Source: Hoylesella pleuritidis JCM 14110 (GTDB taxonomy: Bacteria; Bacteroidota; Bacteroidia; Bacteroidales; Bacteroidaceae). From it: a DNA stretch of 64,000 nt. The notes under the pieces were generated by a model, which saw only the letters and a list, made by a program, of their open reading frames with translations, did no database searches and was not told the origin of the DNA. Positions within the stretch are counted from its first letter, which is position 1; each line of letters starts with the position of its first letter. The DNA lies in the NCBI RefSeq assembly GCF_000613725.1, contig NZ_BAJN01000008.1, forward strand, positions 62,001-126,000, in the 5' to 3' direction. Of this stretch, positions 8,209 through 18,421 are shown in pieces. Both the position numbers and the translations under genes were made by a program.

Positions 8209-10596
8209 TTATTCTTGTTTCAGGAAATCAACAGGATTTCCATTCGCCGCTTTATAACAATTGAGCACGGTCACTGCCGAAACGATGGTCAACACTGCTG
8301 CAACGGTGCCGACAAAGAGCCAGGGCGTAAGCGTGATGCGGTTGTCGTAGAGCACCAGCCACTGGGCAGCTACGGCGTAGGCAGCTACGGCACCCACTAT
8401 TACAGCAGGGATAGCCGTCTTCATAATGTCTCGTTGAAAGATGTTGAGAATATCGCATACACGTGCTCCGTTGACCTTACGAATGGCAATTTCTTTATGG
8501 CGACGATTGATTTCGTCGTTAACGTAGCCCACCAAGCCTATCAAAGCAATGAAGAGTACAATGATACCTGCCGTCATCACACCGTCGCGGAAATTCTTCT
8601 GTGGCGTGTATTGCAGATTCTTCAGATTCTCCATACTTTCCACCAACACTGTATTGGTAGGGAAGAACCGCTGCAACTGTTCCTGAATAGCGGCTAGTTG
8701 CTCAGTCGTTGGATCAGCAAGCTGAATCATCAGATTATTTTGCATCGGCGAGGTATAGCTGCCGTAGAATAATGCCGAGGGGTAACTACTGCTGCCGTTT
8801 GTGGCGCTGCCAATGTAGATATCTCTATAAACACCGATGATTGTCAGTGGATGTTCGGTATTAGCGTGCTCAGTAATAACAACTTTTCGGCCAATGACAT
8901 CATCCCATCCGCAAGTTTTCTTCATCATTTTGGCAAAGCTCTGGCTCACCATCACTTCTTGCAGGCTGTCACCTTTATGCTTGAATGTGCGACCAGCTGT
9001 CACAGGGATGTGCATCATTGCAAAATAATTATCGTTCACGGTATAAAGATCGGCGATGTTAAACAGTTCCTCTTTCTCGCCGGGTAGCCTCACATTGTTG
9101 CCGCTGGAGTTGTAGAATGGTAGCGTATTACAGGCTGCAACCCGCTTCACACCAGGCATCTTGCGCACTTCGTCGGCAGCGGTCTGCTTGTCTTTCTGCG
9201 CCAATGTACTGATGTTAACCACGGCAATGTCTTCACAACAATAACCCATATCGAATCCGATGATGTGGCAATATTGCAGAGATACTACCACCAGCAATCC
9301 CAAGAGGAAGCTAACCATGGCAAACTCCAGTCCCAATAGGGCGACTTTCCACCGGTGGCGCGCTTCGATAAAACCTCGAAAAGCAATGGCCACGGGCATT
9401 CTGTTGTAGAATATGGCGGGAACTAAGCCGCCTACAACGAGTACCAAGAGAATAATAAGGCATAGAATCCATGCGCCGCAGTTGAATATCAGGACGGAAA
9501 GCGGTGCCGAAAGCAGCTGCTCGATGGTGCCCTGACAGCTCCAAATCAAAGCCCCGCCTAACACAAGCGACAAGACGAGGTGTACCGCAGTTTCACCGAA
9601 TGTGATACCAAATATAGATAATCGACCCGCCCCATAACATTTTCTGACAGCCATCTCGCGTGCCCTACCCACTAAGTTGCCCACCACGATAAGCACGTAA
9701 TTGAGCACGGATGCTGCTAATAGCACGAAAGCCAGCAAGGAAAGTATCCAAAACATTTTCTTTACGTCGGGCTGATTGGTGAAGAACTCAGAGATAGGTG
9801 TGAGCCGATAAGACATCTCTACGCCAGCCTGTTGTAAATCCTTGACAGGATAATTGGTCTGAATCATACGATGAATGTACGGCTTAAGCTCGTCGGGATC
9901 TGTCCCCTCAGCCAATCGAACGAAACTGCTATAGCGGTCGTTACCCAGCAGATTGTCTTGTCCGTCATAGTTAAAGGCCTTCTGTGTGTTCATAGCTCCG
10001 ATCACATCGTAATGATGGAACGAGCTGTTATGCGGGAAATCCTCATATACGGCCATGATGGTGAGTTTTATTTCGGGTATCGATTTATCGGTGAGACGTT
10101 TCCCCACGACATTGCCACCCAGCCGTTCAGCCGTGGTATGGCTGACCACGCAGCAGAACGGATCAGTGAGTCCTTTGCGTGCATTGCCCTCTAATATCTT
10201 GGCAGGGAACATATCGAAGAAACAACTGTCAGCCAGATAGATGTCGGCTTTAATGCGTGTTTTGTTATCGAGTTCTACTTCGGCAGATGAGATAGGATTG
10301 ATCCGAGTAGCAAGTTCCACCTTGGCGATGGTCTTCTTCATAAGCGGAGCCACACCGCCCGATGTCTTGGCGTGTTCTCCAAGCTCTTGGTTCTTAGTCT
10401 TGAATGCTTCGGTAACGCGGCAAATTCGCAGATGATCAGAGAAGCATTGGTTATACGTTTGCTCATAATACACCTCGGCGATGATCACAGCACTCATGCT
10501 CAGACCGAGCGCCAGACAAAGAATCTTCACCACGTTGTGTTGGCCACGTCGTGGAAGATTGCGCCATGCGAAGTTAAGGTACTGAAAGATTTTCAT
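8209..10596 (-). CDS. FtsX/MacB-family ABC permease (permease C)
   Basis: 795 residues. It has the MacB_PCD-FtsX-MacB_PCD-FtsX layout: an N-terminal membrane helix (residues about 20-42) with a periplasmic domain, three helices at about 285-400, a second helix and periplasmic domain at 425-660, and three helices at 675-780. FtsX signatures are GRAREMAVRKCYGA and NRRHKEIAIRKVNGA; the protein ends in GNPVDFLKQE. The cargo is unknown. It lies 31 bases before the ATPase and 42 bases after permease B, and is more diverged from A and B than they are from each other. Confidence 0.88.
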   Translation of the reverse strand: MKIFQYLNFAWRNLPRRGQHNVVKILCLALGLSMSAVIIAEVYYEQTYNQCFSDHLRICRVTEAFKTKNQELGEHAKTSGGVAPLMKKTIAKVELATRINPISSAEVELDNKTRIKADIYLADSCFFDMFPAKILEGNARKGLTDPFCCVVSHTTAERLGGNVVGKRLTDKSIPEIKLTIMAVYEDFPHNSSFHHYDVIGAMNTQKAFNYDGQDNLLGNDRYSSFVRLAEGTDPDELKPYIHRMIQTNYPVKDLQQAGVEMSYRLTPISEFFTNQPDVKKMFWILSLLAFVLLAASVLNYVLIVVGNLVGRAREMAVRKCYGAGRLSIFGITFGETAVHLVLSLVLGGALIWSCQGTIEQLLSAPLSVLIFNCGAWILCLIILLVLVVGGLVPAIFYNRMPVAIAFRGFIEARHRWKVALLGLEFAMVSFLLGLLVVVSLQYCHIIGFDMGYCCEDIAVVNISTLAQKDKQTAADEVRKMPGVKRVAACNTLPFYNSSGNNVRLPGEKEELFNIADLYTVNDNYFAMMHIPVTAGRTFKHKGDSLQEVMVSQSFAKMMKKTCGWDDVIGRKVVITEHANTEHPLTIIGVYRDIYIGSATNGSSSYPSALFYGSYTSPMQNNLMIQLADPTTEQLAAIQEQLQRFFPTNTVLVESMENLKNLQYTPQKNFRDGVMTAGIIVLFIALIGLVGYVNDEINRRHKEIAIRKVNGARVCDILNIFQRDIMKTAIPAVIVGAVAAYAVAAQWLVLYDNRITLTPWLFVGTVAAVLTIVSAVTVLNCYKAANGNPVDFLKQE

Positions 10597-10638
10597 CGTT
10601 ATTCTATTTTTAAGTCACTTACTCGTTCACTTCCGCTT

Positions 10639-13028
10639 CTATTCTTGTTTGATATGCTTCACAGGATTTTCATTACTCGCCATATAACTCTGAACGGCCA
10701 CAGCAGAAAATGAAATAATCAACACAATGATGCCAGCTACGATAATCCACGGCCACCATGTGATACGATAGGTATATTGGCTGATCCAACTACTCATAAA
10801 ATACCAGATGGTGGGCACACTGATTGCAAAGGCGATAAGCACATAATGAAGGAATGTGCGAATCAGACTGCGGCGGATCTGATTGCTCGTAGATCCGAAT
10901 ACCTTGCGCACGGCAATCTCCTTGCTCCGTTGTTGGATAAAGTAAGTAGACATAGCAACGAGACCGAGTAGAGAGATCAGTATGGCAATGAATGCAAAGA
11001 CGGACACGATACGGGAGATCTTCAAATCCTGTTCAAAGGCTTGTTCTATTTGCTTGTCTACATAAGGATGAGATTCCACTAAGTCTTCTCGATATATTTC
11101 CTTGTAAATGCACTGAATCTCACGGTAAGTATTGACCAAATCACCTTTCACTTGGATGGTAAGATCCCAGGGATTTTCTATCTTATCCTTTATACACACC
11201 AAGATCGGTAGATTGTCCATTTCCATAATATTGCGGAGTCGAAAGCCATTGACAATACCACCGAAAGCTGCATCCGGAGGGAAACAATAGAATTTCTTTT
11301 CCTTATAATATTCGCTCATACGCACATCGGTCGGCTTCATCTCCAAATCGTACAGAGCATGACGGTTGAGATAGACAACAGGACAATGCGGCACGCGACG
11401 ATTGTCTGCCAACGTAAGACCATAAATTTCCATAAAGCCCGGTTCACCGATCAACATCTGAAATGAAGCTTTCTTATTTTTCTCTATTACGGTATTATTA
11501 TTGCCGCCATCCTGTGGTGTGCCCATCGAAGGGATGACCATAGAGACAGCGGGGAGCTGCCACAATCGGTCAAGAAATACAGGGAATTTCGGGCTGGCAA
11601 AAGCCTCGCCCTGACTGATACAGATAAGATGCTTGGTGTTGAATCCCAACGGAGCCTTGATCAAATGCTGCATTTGCAAAGACATAATAATGGCAGAGGC
11701 TAGCATCACGATGGTAATAAAGTTTTGAAACGTGATGAAAGTCTTGCTCAAAATCATCTTAGTTTGCCTACGGAACGTACCTCTCACCACTTCAATAGGC
11801 CTTGCTTTCGACAATATCACAGCGGGAATGATGCCCGAAAGGAAACCGACGAGCAACGTAGAGAATATCAGAAGGAGGATAGTGGCAGGATGACTGAGTA
11901 CTTCCATCTTCATCGACACACCGAGTAACTGTCCCACTGTCGGTGCAAAAGCTAAGGTAAGCGCAATGGCAATAAGCAGAGAGAGCAGACAAAGCACCGT
12001 GCTTTCCATCACCAGCCGCAAGATGACATTGCCGCGGGTGGCTCCGAAGAGTCTGCGTGTAGCCACTTCACGGGAGCGATAACTCGATTGTGCCACAGTA
12101 AGATTGATATAATTCATTATAGAGAAAAGCAAAATCACCAACCCCACGGTAAAGAGGATATTCACTAACTTCTCATTACCAGTACGCAAATTCTCATTAA
12201 TACTTTCCAGTCCTGAGAAATAAAGTTCATTCAGTGGTATCAGGATAACCTTACACGGGAAGGTCTTATCATTAAAAAAAGGCCAAAAAGAGTGGAAAAA
12301 CTTTGTCAACTCTTCTTCACGCCCCTGCATTTCAGTTCCTTGCCGCACTTGGACAAACACACTCGCTCCTGTCATATTCACCCATTTTGGGAAATACTCA
12401 TCCATATTGCGACATTATCATATTTGCCCCAAGAGAAGTCTGTAATTATATCTACATCGTCATTGATGATTGTATTATCGAAATTCTGCACTACACCAGT
12501 CACACGGAATCTCGTGCTGTCATTCCACACAATTTCACGCCCCATTACCTGATCTGTACCGAAATATCGGCGGGCAAACCGTTGTGTCACGACAGCGTTG
12601 TTCTTATCCTTCAAACAAGTTTGTCTGTCTCCTTGCAACAGAGGAAAATCAAACATGCTGAAAAACGTAGAGTCTGTCTCCAATATAATTGCCCGATAAA
12701 AGAAACCTCCCCTACCTTTCAGTCGCATACTTCCTTTAATGAATCCGCAAGTATTCTCTATTTCGGGGTATCTGTTACGCAGATATTTCAGTACAGCGTG
12801 GTGAGACCCCAACACCCTACCTCTGTCTTTATAGAAATCTGTTCCTACAAGATAGATACGTGAAGACTTGCTGTGCTGGCGATCGATACTCTTCTCCTGC
12901 CACGTGTAAACACAGATGAGCAGCACGAACATCAATGAAATGCTCAAACCGAAAACATTGATGGCCGTATACACCTTGTTTCGTGAAAGAAAGGTGACAT
13001 AAGACGTAAGATTGAATAGCTGTCTCAT
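10639..13028 (-). CDS. FtsX/MacB-family ABC permease (permease B), frameshifted
   Basis: Two overlapping frames, 13028-12378 (N-part) and 12405-10639 (C-part), together make a permease of about 796 residues, the size of its neighbours. The break is at 12402-12404, where the coding strand reads ATATGGATGAG. One extra G (GGG) would restore a continuous NVAIW-DEYFPKW reading. FtsX motifs are SYRSREVATRRLFGA and QQRSKEIAVRKVFGS. The start codon overlaps the stop of permease A (TAATG). Its last 110 codons are almost identical in DNA to those of permease A. I regard the break as a likely base-calling error, since other genes show the same pattern. Confidence 0.8.
10654..10992 (-). repeat. Near-identical permease 3' tract, copy 1
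   Basis: About 330 bases encoding the C-terminal FtsX segment of permease B match 13044-13383 in permease A with only scattered, mostly silent changes. The rest of the two genes is clearly diverged. This suggests recent gene conversion or duplication. Confidence 0.8.
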
Positions 13029-15378
13029 TATTGATTATCTTTAATATGCTTCACAGGATTTTCATTGCTCGCCATATAACTCTGAACGGCCACAGCAGAA
13101 AATGAAATAATCAACACAATGATGCCAGCTACGATAATCCACGGCCACCATGTGATACGATAGGTATATTGGCTGATCCAACTGCTCATAAAATACCAGA
13201 TGGTAGGCACACTAATTGCAAAGGCGATAAGCACATAATGAAGGAATGTGCGAATTAGGCCGCGGCGGATCTGATTGCTCGTAGATCCGAATACTTTGCG
13301 CACGGCAATTTCTTTGCTCCTCTGTTGAATAAAATAAGTGGACATAGCAATGAGACCGAGCAGAGAGATCAGTATGGCAATGAAGGAGAACAGTTGAACG
13401 ATCGTAGCTATACGCGTTTCCGATTGGTATTCTGCTGCTATTTGCTGGTCGATATACGGATTGTCAAGTTCTAACGGAGTCTTGAATACTTCTTCAAAGA
13501 CTCTTTGCACATCTTGATAAGCGATCACGGGATTACCTTGGATTTGGATCACCGTAGACCAAGACCTGAAATCCTTACGGTCTAAAATTCTCAAACACAG
13601 AGGATGTTGCAAGGATTCAAGACCGCGAATGTGGAAATCCTTTAAAATACCGTCGATAGGTATACGCTCTTTTCCACTGTAATAGTATCTGCTGTTGGCA
13701 GGTAGCCCTTCTTCTGCCAGCATCTGCTTGTTGACATAGACTTTCTCCTTCTTATCGGTTGCATCGGCCCGTTCCAATCCTAAGCCGAATATCTTCATAT
13801 ATTCCTTATCCCCGATCAATTCCTGTTTGGAGATAGTCTTGTTATTCAAATCAAAAGTCTCATTATTGCCTCCGCTGTAAGGTGTGCCTGCACATGCTGT
13901 TACATTCTTGATTGACGTGAGGTGTTGCAACTGATTGAACCACCTCTCCATCAGTGTTTTGTCGGACATACTCACGGGAACTTCTATCAATCCTGTCGTG
14001 TTAAAACCCCGAGACAGCGTTATCATATGATGAATTTGGTGCGACATTGTGAAAGTAGCGGCAATGAGTACAATCGTGATCGTATTCTGTACAATGATAA
14101 ACATTTTGCTGAATGTATGTTTATGGGCCAGACGGAATGTTCCTCTGACAATATCGATCGGGCGCGCACGGGAAATGATCGTGGCGGGAATAAGACCAGC
14201 AAGCAAAGCCACAATAAGAATAAATACTATGTTCAGCAGAATGCTTACGGGATGAATAAGCCAGGCAAGTTGCAATTCCGTATTGAGCAACTTGCGACAT
14301 AAGGTGTGACAACATAGACAAGCAGTATCGCTACAAGCATTGAAATCAAACAGAGCACACAACTTTCGATAATCAGTTCGCCGATAACACCTTTCCTTTG
14401 CGCTCCCATCAGACGCCGTGTGGCCATCTCACGTGCTCGTCGGTTGGACTGAGCCGTCGTGAGATTGATGTAATTGAAGATGGCGAATAAGAGTATCACT
14501 AATCCCACGACAAACAATATCTTGACCAATTTTCCGTCGCCGGTCTTCAAAGTGCCGGAACTGGAACTGATACCTGCGAAATAATACTTGTTAAATGGTA
14601 TAAAAAATGATTTTATATTAGTGTCTTTCAATTGGAAGAACCAAAAGAACTGTTTCTGAAAAGCATTCATATCTTTCACTTTGCTCAATAGATCGGTATT
14701 GGGTTTAGCGAGAAAGATAACCTCTGCACCAGTAGCATTATTCAGACCGTCTGATGTTAGGGCAGGATTGAATAACCCCACATTTTCATACCTTATATAA
14801 ATATCCGAAGAGGGGAGACAGGAATTCATGATCTTAGGAATCACGCCCGATATGCGGAAACGAAGCGTATCTTCCATATTAAGCTGCTGCCCCAAGGCCT
14901 TTTCCGGTGACCCGAACAGCGAATTAGCAAACTCTTCACTCACCACAGCAGATAATCTGTCTGCCAACGCCTGCCGTTTACTGCCGCAAACGAAAGGAAT
15001 ATCGAATATGTCGAAAAAAGTACTGTCTGTGAAAGTTGTTTTATATTGTTTACGATCACCGTCTTTCATAATATAGCCCACTTCACCTGTGCCGCCTAAT
15101 GCACAGGAACTCTCTATCTCCGGATACCTGCTGCGGAAGTGTTCTTGCAGCTTCCAGTGTCCGCCACTGAATTTGTTGCCATGTGCTTCCACTGCGTATA
15201 CAAAGATGCGGTCGGCTTTGGAGAATTGCTTATTAACCGAATATTCTTGCCATGTGTAAATACCAATAAGCAGCACGAACATCAGCGAGATGCTCAGTCC
15301 GAAAACATTGATAGCTGTGTACACTTTGTTCCGTGAGAGGAAAATGATATAGGATTTGAGGTTGAATAACTGTTTCAT
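13028..15378 (-). CDS. FtsX/MacB-family ABC permease (permease A), frameshifted
   Basis: Frames 15378-14245 and 14362-13028 combine into one permease of about 783 residues. Near 14291-14296 the coding strand reads GTCGCAAGTTG; a third A would give VVTPYVA-KLLNTELQLAW and keep the frame. The N-terminus (LFNLKSYIIFLSRNKVYTAI) closely matches permease B. FtsX signatures are NRRAREMATRRLMGA and QQRSKEIAVRKVFGS. It begins 11 bases after the HlyD-type adaptor gene. The function is inferred as one half or all of a MacB-like export permease; the substrate is unknown. Confidence 0.8.
13044..13383 (-). repeat. Near-identical permease 3' tract, copy 2
   Basis: Partner of the tract at 10654-10992. Both encode the C-terminal FtsX segment from RSKEIAVRKVFGS to NENPVKHIK; the identity stops abruptly before the RSKEIAVRK motif region's upstream domain. 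Confidence 0.8.
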
Positions 15379-15389
15379 ATTATATGAGT

Positions 15390-16643
15390 TTATTTTAAGA
15401 TCAGTATTTCGTTATCTTTATATCCCTCGTAGCCGCTGACTATCACACGTTCACCAGGTTCCAAGCCTTCGATGACTTCATAATAAGCGGGATTTTGCCT
15501 GCCGATACGAATGTTTCGACGGTAGGCTTTCTGTCCATTTTTATCAAGTACGAATATCCAGTTACCGCCTGTGACGCTGTAAAAGGTGCCTTTCGGGATC
15601 AGCACAGCTTGCTTGGATTCACCCAATTGCAAGTCTACATAATAGGTTTGTCCTGTGCGAATATTATTCGGTCGTTTACCTCGGAATACGAAATCTATTT
15701 TAAAACGCCCATCTTTCACTTCGGGATAAACCTTGCGCACGGTCAATTCATAACGTTTGCCATTTTGTTCAAATGTGGCAGTCAGACCCGAATGCACACG
15801 ATCGATATAATGTTCATCAATCTTTGCCTCGACCTTGTAGTCGCTCAAATCATTGATTACGCCGATCTTCTGTCCCGGGACGATGCTCTGTCCCAGTTCG
15901 ATATCCAACTGTCCCACTTCACCGTCAATCTGCGAACGCACATCTAATCGCTCTTTGCGCTTACGCACCAACTGCACATTGCGCAGCATCGACGACAAAT
16001 TCTCACTCATCTGTTCCATCTGCGAGCGGCGAAGCTGAGCATCTTTCTTCAACCGCTGTTGGATGAGAGCATGCTTTTGAGATGACAATTCATAATCTTC
16101 TTTTGATTTGAGATATTCCTCCCGGCTGTTCAACTGTTCTTTCTGTAAAGCCGTCTGATGCAGATAGGCACGCTTCTTAGCCTGCATATCCATTGACAGT
16201 TGGGCTGCTTCGGTCTGATTATTGAGCTGATCTTGTTCCATCGTAATCTGCGTATTGCGTAGCATATTCTGCTTTTCGGCCAGTTCGCTCTCTGCATTCA
16301 GAATCTCGAGATCTAAGTTGCTGTTGCTCAGTTTGACGATAATGTCGCCTTTTCGGATGTGTGCACCTTCTTCAACTATTTTCTGTCGGATAACACCACC
16401 TTCTTCGGGAGAAATCTGAACTACTTGAATGGGTACGACACTACCGTCTACACTTACATAGTCGTCGAACTGTGTCCGCTTCACCTCGCCGATACTCAAT
16501 CCTCGCCGCTCCACTTTCAGCGTGGATGAGAGATTACCCAATGCCAACCAAAGCAAGATTGCAGCCAATACCGTACCACCTCCAATCCATGTCCAATACT
16601 TTCGGGGCACAAGATATTTCTTCTGTTTTATTTCAATGTCCAT
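15390..16643 (-). CDS. Periplasmic adaptor (HlyD/MacA family membrane fusion protein)
   Basis: 417 residues. One N-terminal membrane helix (about 20-36, WIGGGTVLAAILLWLAL), a split lipoyl/barrel-sandwich domain (VVQISPEEGGVIRQKIVEEG and SQIDGEVGQLDIELGQSI), a long coiled-coil hairpin between (about 105-225, rich in Gln, Glu and Lys), then beta-barrel and membrane-proximal domains ending YEVIEGLEPGERVIVSGYEG. It should bridge the inner-membrane permeases to TolC. Its start overlaps the end of the tolC-like gene by 16 bases, and permease A follows 11 bases on. Confidence 0.9.
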   Translation of the reverse strand: MDIEIKQKKYLVPRKYWTWIGGGTVLAAILLWLALGNLSSTLKVERRGLSIGEVKRTQFDDYVSVDGSVVPIQVVQISPEEGGVIRQKIVEEGAHIRKGDIIVKLSNSNLDLEILNAESELAEKQNMLRNTQITMEQDQLNNQTEAAQLSMDMQAKKRAYLHQTALQKEQLNSREEYLKSKEDYELSSQKHALIQQRLKKDAQLRRSQMEQMSENLSSMLRNVQLVRKRKERLDVRSQIDGEVGQLDIELGQSIVPGQKIGVINDLSDYKVEAKIDEHYIDRVHSGLTATFEQNGKRYELTVRKVYPEVKDGRFKIDFVFRGKRPNNIRTGQTYYVDLQLGESKQAVLIPKGTFYSVTGGNWIFVLDKNGQKAYRRNIRIGRQNPAYYEVIEGLEPGERVIVSGYEGYKDNEILILK

Positions 16644-17953
16644 AGTCTGTTTCCTTTATAATAGTTTACTAATCGTATTTTCATCTCAAGTGTAAGCTGA
16701 ATCTGCAAGAGTTTAATGCGACTTTCGAGCAATGTTTGCGCCGCTGTATGCAAGTCGAAAGCCGATAGCATTCCTTCTTCATATTTTCGTACAGACAGAC
16801 GATAAGCCAAAGAATCAGATTCCACTTTCTTTTCCATTTTCACTATTTCACGAACGCAGCCGTCACGATCAGAAACAGCCTGCACAATATCAGCATTCAG
16901 TTTCTGCTTGGTATCTTCTAACACAAGTTGAGCTTCCAGCCAATCGCTTTTAGCACGATGCACAGTGCGCCAACGACTTGGAACGAAAATAGGAATAGAT
17001 AGTTGCAAATAGATATATTCACCGATATTATTGTGAAACTGCCGGCCGAACACCTCACCTATCTTGGTTTTCTGAGAGAGATTCCGATAATAATTAGTGG
17101 AAATTCCACCGCTCAAAGACAGGGACGGAAGAAGCAGACCACGCTGGATAAGATAAGTATAACGAGCATTTTCTGCTTTGAACACAGCCAACTTTACATC
17201 CGGCGACTCACTTCCGAACATTTCATAGATATGTCCGGCATCATCAGTCGATATGGGACAAGAAACAACCGATGTGTCTAACTCAAGCGAATCTTCAACA
17301 GGAAAATTCATTTCGGATTTCAGCGCTAATAATGCTGATTGGGCAGCATTCTGCTGATGTAATAAATTATAGTCATCTTCTGCAACCTGACTTTCTATTT
17401 GCACAACGTCGGGCCGTGACTTCTCACCAAGTTCGAAAAGACTGCGCGTTTTATGAAGCAATGCTTTACTATCAGCTAATTTACGTAAGGCTAAGCCGAT
17501 ACTCTTTTGATGATAAACAGCCTCAATAAACTTTGTCATCACCACGACAGCCTTATCGTCAGCCGCCTTTTGCAGGGCCGTTTCACTATTGAGTCGAGCA
17601 AGCCGGGCCTGACGAAAAGCATTAAATGTTCGTCCGCCGTCGAAAAGCCGCATCTCCGCCCCAATACTATAATAATTATTAAAGGTAGTAATGGTATTGT
17701 AGGTATTTGTCTCGGGATCGATATTGCGTCCCCAGCTGTATTGCCCCGACAATTGAGCCGAGATGGTGGGAAGAAAATCAAGTCCAGCCATCGTCATATC
17801 GTACCGACTCTGCCTTATTTCGATGCGTTGTTTACGAACACTATTCGCGTGTTCTATCGCATAACTGATACAACGATTCATTGTCCATTGCTCTTGAGCA
17901 ACGATAGATAAACTATTCAGACCAATGATAAGTAAATTAATTGTTCGTTTCAT
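16628..17953 (-). CDS. TolC-family outer membrane efflux protein
   Basis: About 441 residues from the ATG at 17953; a longer frame starts at 17989, but the signal peptide (MKRTINLLIIGLNSLSIVAQ) begins at the later ATG. Two repeated OEP halves are visible with alpha-helical barrel segments (ALLALKSEMNFPVEDS, LVLEDTKQKLNADIVQAVSD). It is the first gene of the export operon and forms the outer-membrane exit duct. The intergenic space in front holds a TGGCAC element and a 21-base-spaced direct repeat, suggesting control by the divergent NtrC-type regulator. Confidence 0.88.
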   Translation of the reverse strand: MKRTINLLIIGLNSLSIVAQEQWTMNRCISYAIEHANSVRKQRIEIRQSRYDMTMAGLDFLPTISAQLSGQYSWGRNIDPETNTYNTITTFNNYYSIGAEMRLFDGGRTFNAFRQARLARLNSETALQKAADDKAVVVMTKFIEAVYHQKSIGLALRKLADSKALLHKTRSLFELGEKSRPDVVQIESQVAEDDYNLLHQQNAAQSALLALKSEMNFPVEDSLELDTSVVSCPISTDDAGHIYEMFGSESPDVKLAVFKAENARYTYLIQRGLLLPSLSLSGGISTNYYRNLSQKTKIGEVFGRQFHNNIGEYIYLQLSIPIFVPSRWRTVHRAKSDWLEAQLVLEDTKQKLNADIVQAVSDRDGCVREIVKMEKKVESDSLAYRLSVRKYEEGMLSAFDLHTAAQTLLESRIKLLQIQLTLEMKIRLVNYYKGNRLWTLK

Positions 17954-17964
17954 ATCATTATTTA

Positions 17965-17981
17965 ATACTAAAACGGTGCCA
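17965..17981 (-). promoter_or_regulatory. Candidate sigma-54 promoter of the export operon
   Basis: The minus strand reads TGGCAC (17981-17976), CGTTT, TAGTA. The -24 half matches the sigma-54 consensus TGGCAC; the -12 half has GT instead of GC. Transcription would begin only about two bases before the ATG at 17953. This is an inference supported mainly by the adjacent NtrC-type regulator. Confidence 0.35.
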
Positions 17982-18035
17982 GAAATCAATTTGGCTAATT
18001 ATCAAACAGTTATATGAGAATCGTCTTTAACGATG

Positions 18036-18073
18036 TGCCTAAATATTTGACATCATTGCCTAATTCTTTGACA
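18036..18073 (-). promoter_or_regulatory. Direct repeat, candidate regulator binding sites
   Basis: TGCCTAAATATTTGACA (18036-18052) and TGCCTAATTCTTTGACA (18057-18073) are 21 bases apart, two turns of the helix, and agree at 15 of 17 positions. They lie 55-95 bases upstream of the TGGCAC element, where an NtrC-type enhancer-binding protein would sit. Confidence 0.5.
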
Positions 18074-18140
18074 GATATATACAATTGTTGTTCTCCATTC
18101 TCCCAGTATATTTTTTCTAATCAATCTTAGATATCGCCAA

Positions 18141-18286
18141 TTCGGGATAAACTTGTATCTACGACTGAGGAATGGGCATAACAGACAAATTTAGACGATG
18201 CTTTTACCTCAATCGTGGGGTATCTTCACACCTCACTCGTGGAATAAGACGGACGATGTGTCATCTAAGAAAATGCTTATCCCGAA
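18141..18286. repeat. Inverted repeat pair TTCGGGATAA
   Basis: TTCGGGATAA at 18141-18150 and TTATCCCGAA at 18277-18286 enclose 126 bases. A related, longer pair (TTCGAGATAAGAAAGT) lies at 20928 and 21349. The two pairs flank the regulator-kinase operon. Confidence 0.5.
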
Positions 18287-18409
18287 CTCGCATTAAATAA
18301 GGTAATATTTTTACCTTAATTTCTCATCCTCTCGGTATCGGAAAGATAAATTTTATATGCTTCCTGATGATAATATGGTACAGATTTAAAAGAATATCAG
18401 AAAAAAGAT

Positions 18410-18417
18410 TACTTTTG
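18410..18417 (+). promoter_or_regulatory. -7 element directly before the response regulator
   Basis: TACTTTTG ends four bases before the ATG at 18422, which would make the mRNA leaderless. No good TTTG is seen at -33 (TTTA at 18385). Confidence 0.45.
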
Positions 18418-18421
18418 CACT

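Larger units (their letters stand above)
17990..18409. other. Divergent intergenic region, export operon versus regulator
   Basis: About 430 bases. Besides the sites above it holds TTCGGGATAA (18141-18150) and its inverted copy (18277-18286), and a direct repeat ACCTCAMTCGTGG at 18206 and 18230 (24 bases apart). No gene is apparent. Confidence 0.5.

Noticed and set aside
8215..10713. Long plus-strand frames over the permease genes
   Set aside because: They are shadows of the minus-strand permeases with no domain or signal-peptide support.
12378..15378. Phase variation as the cause of the two permease frameshifts
   Set aside because: The runs involved are only two or three bases, too short for slippage switching, and the same defect occurs in essential genes.
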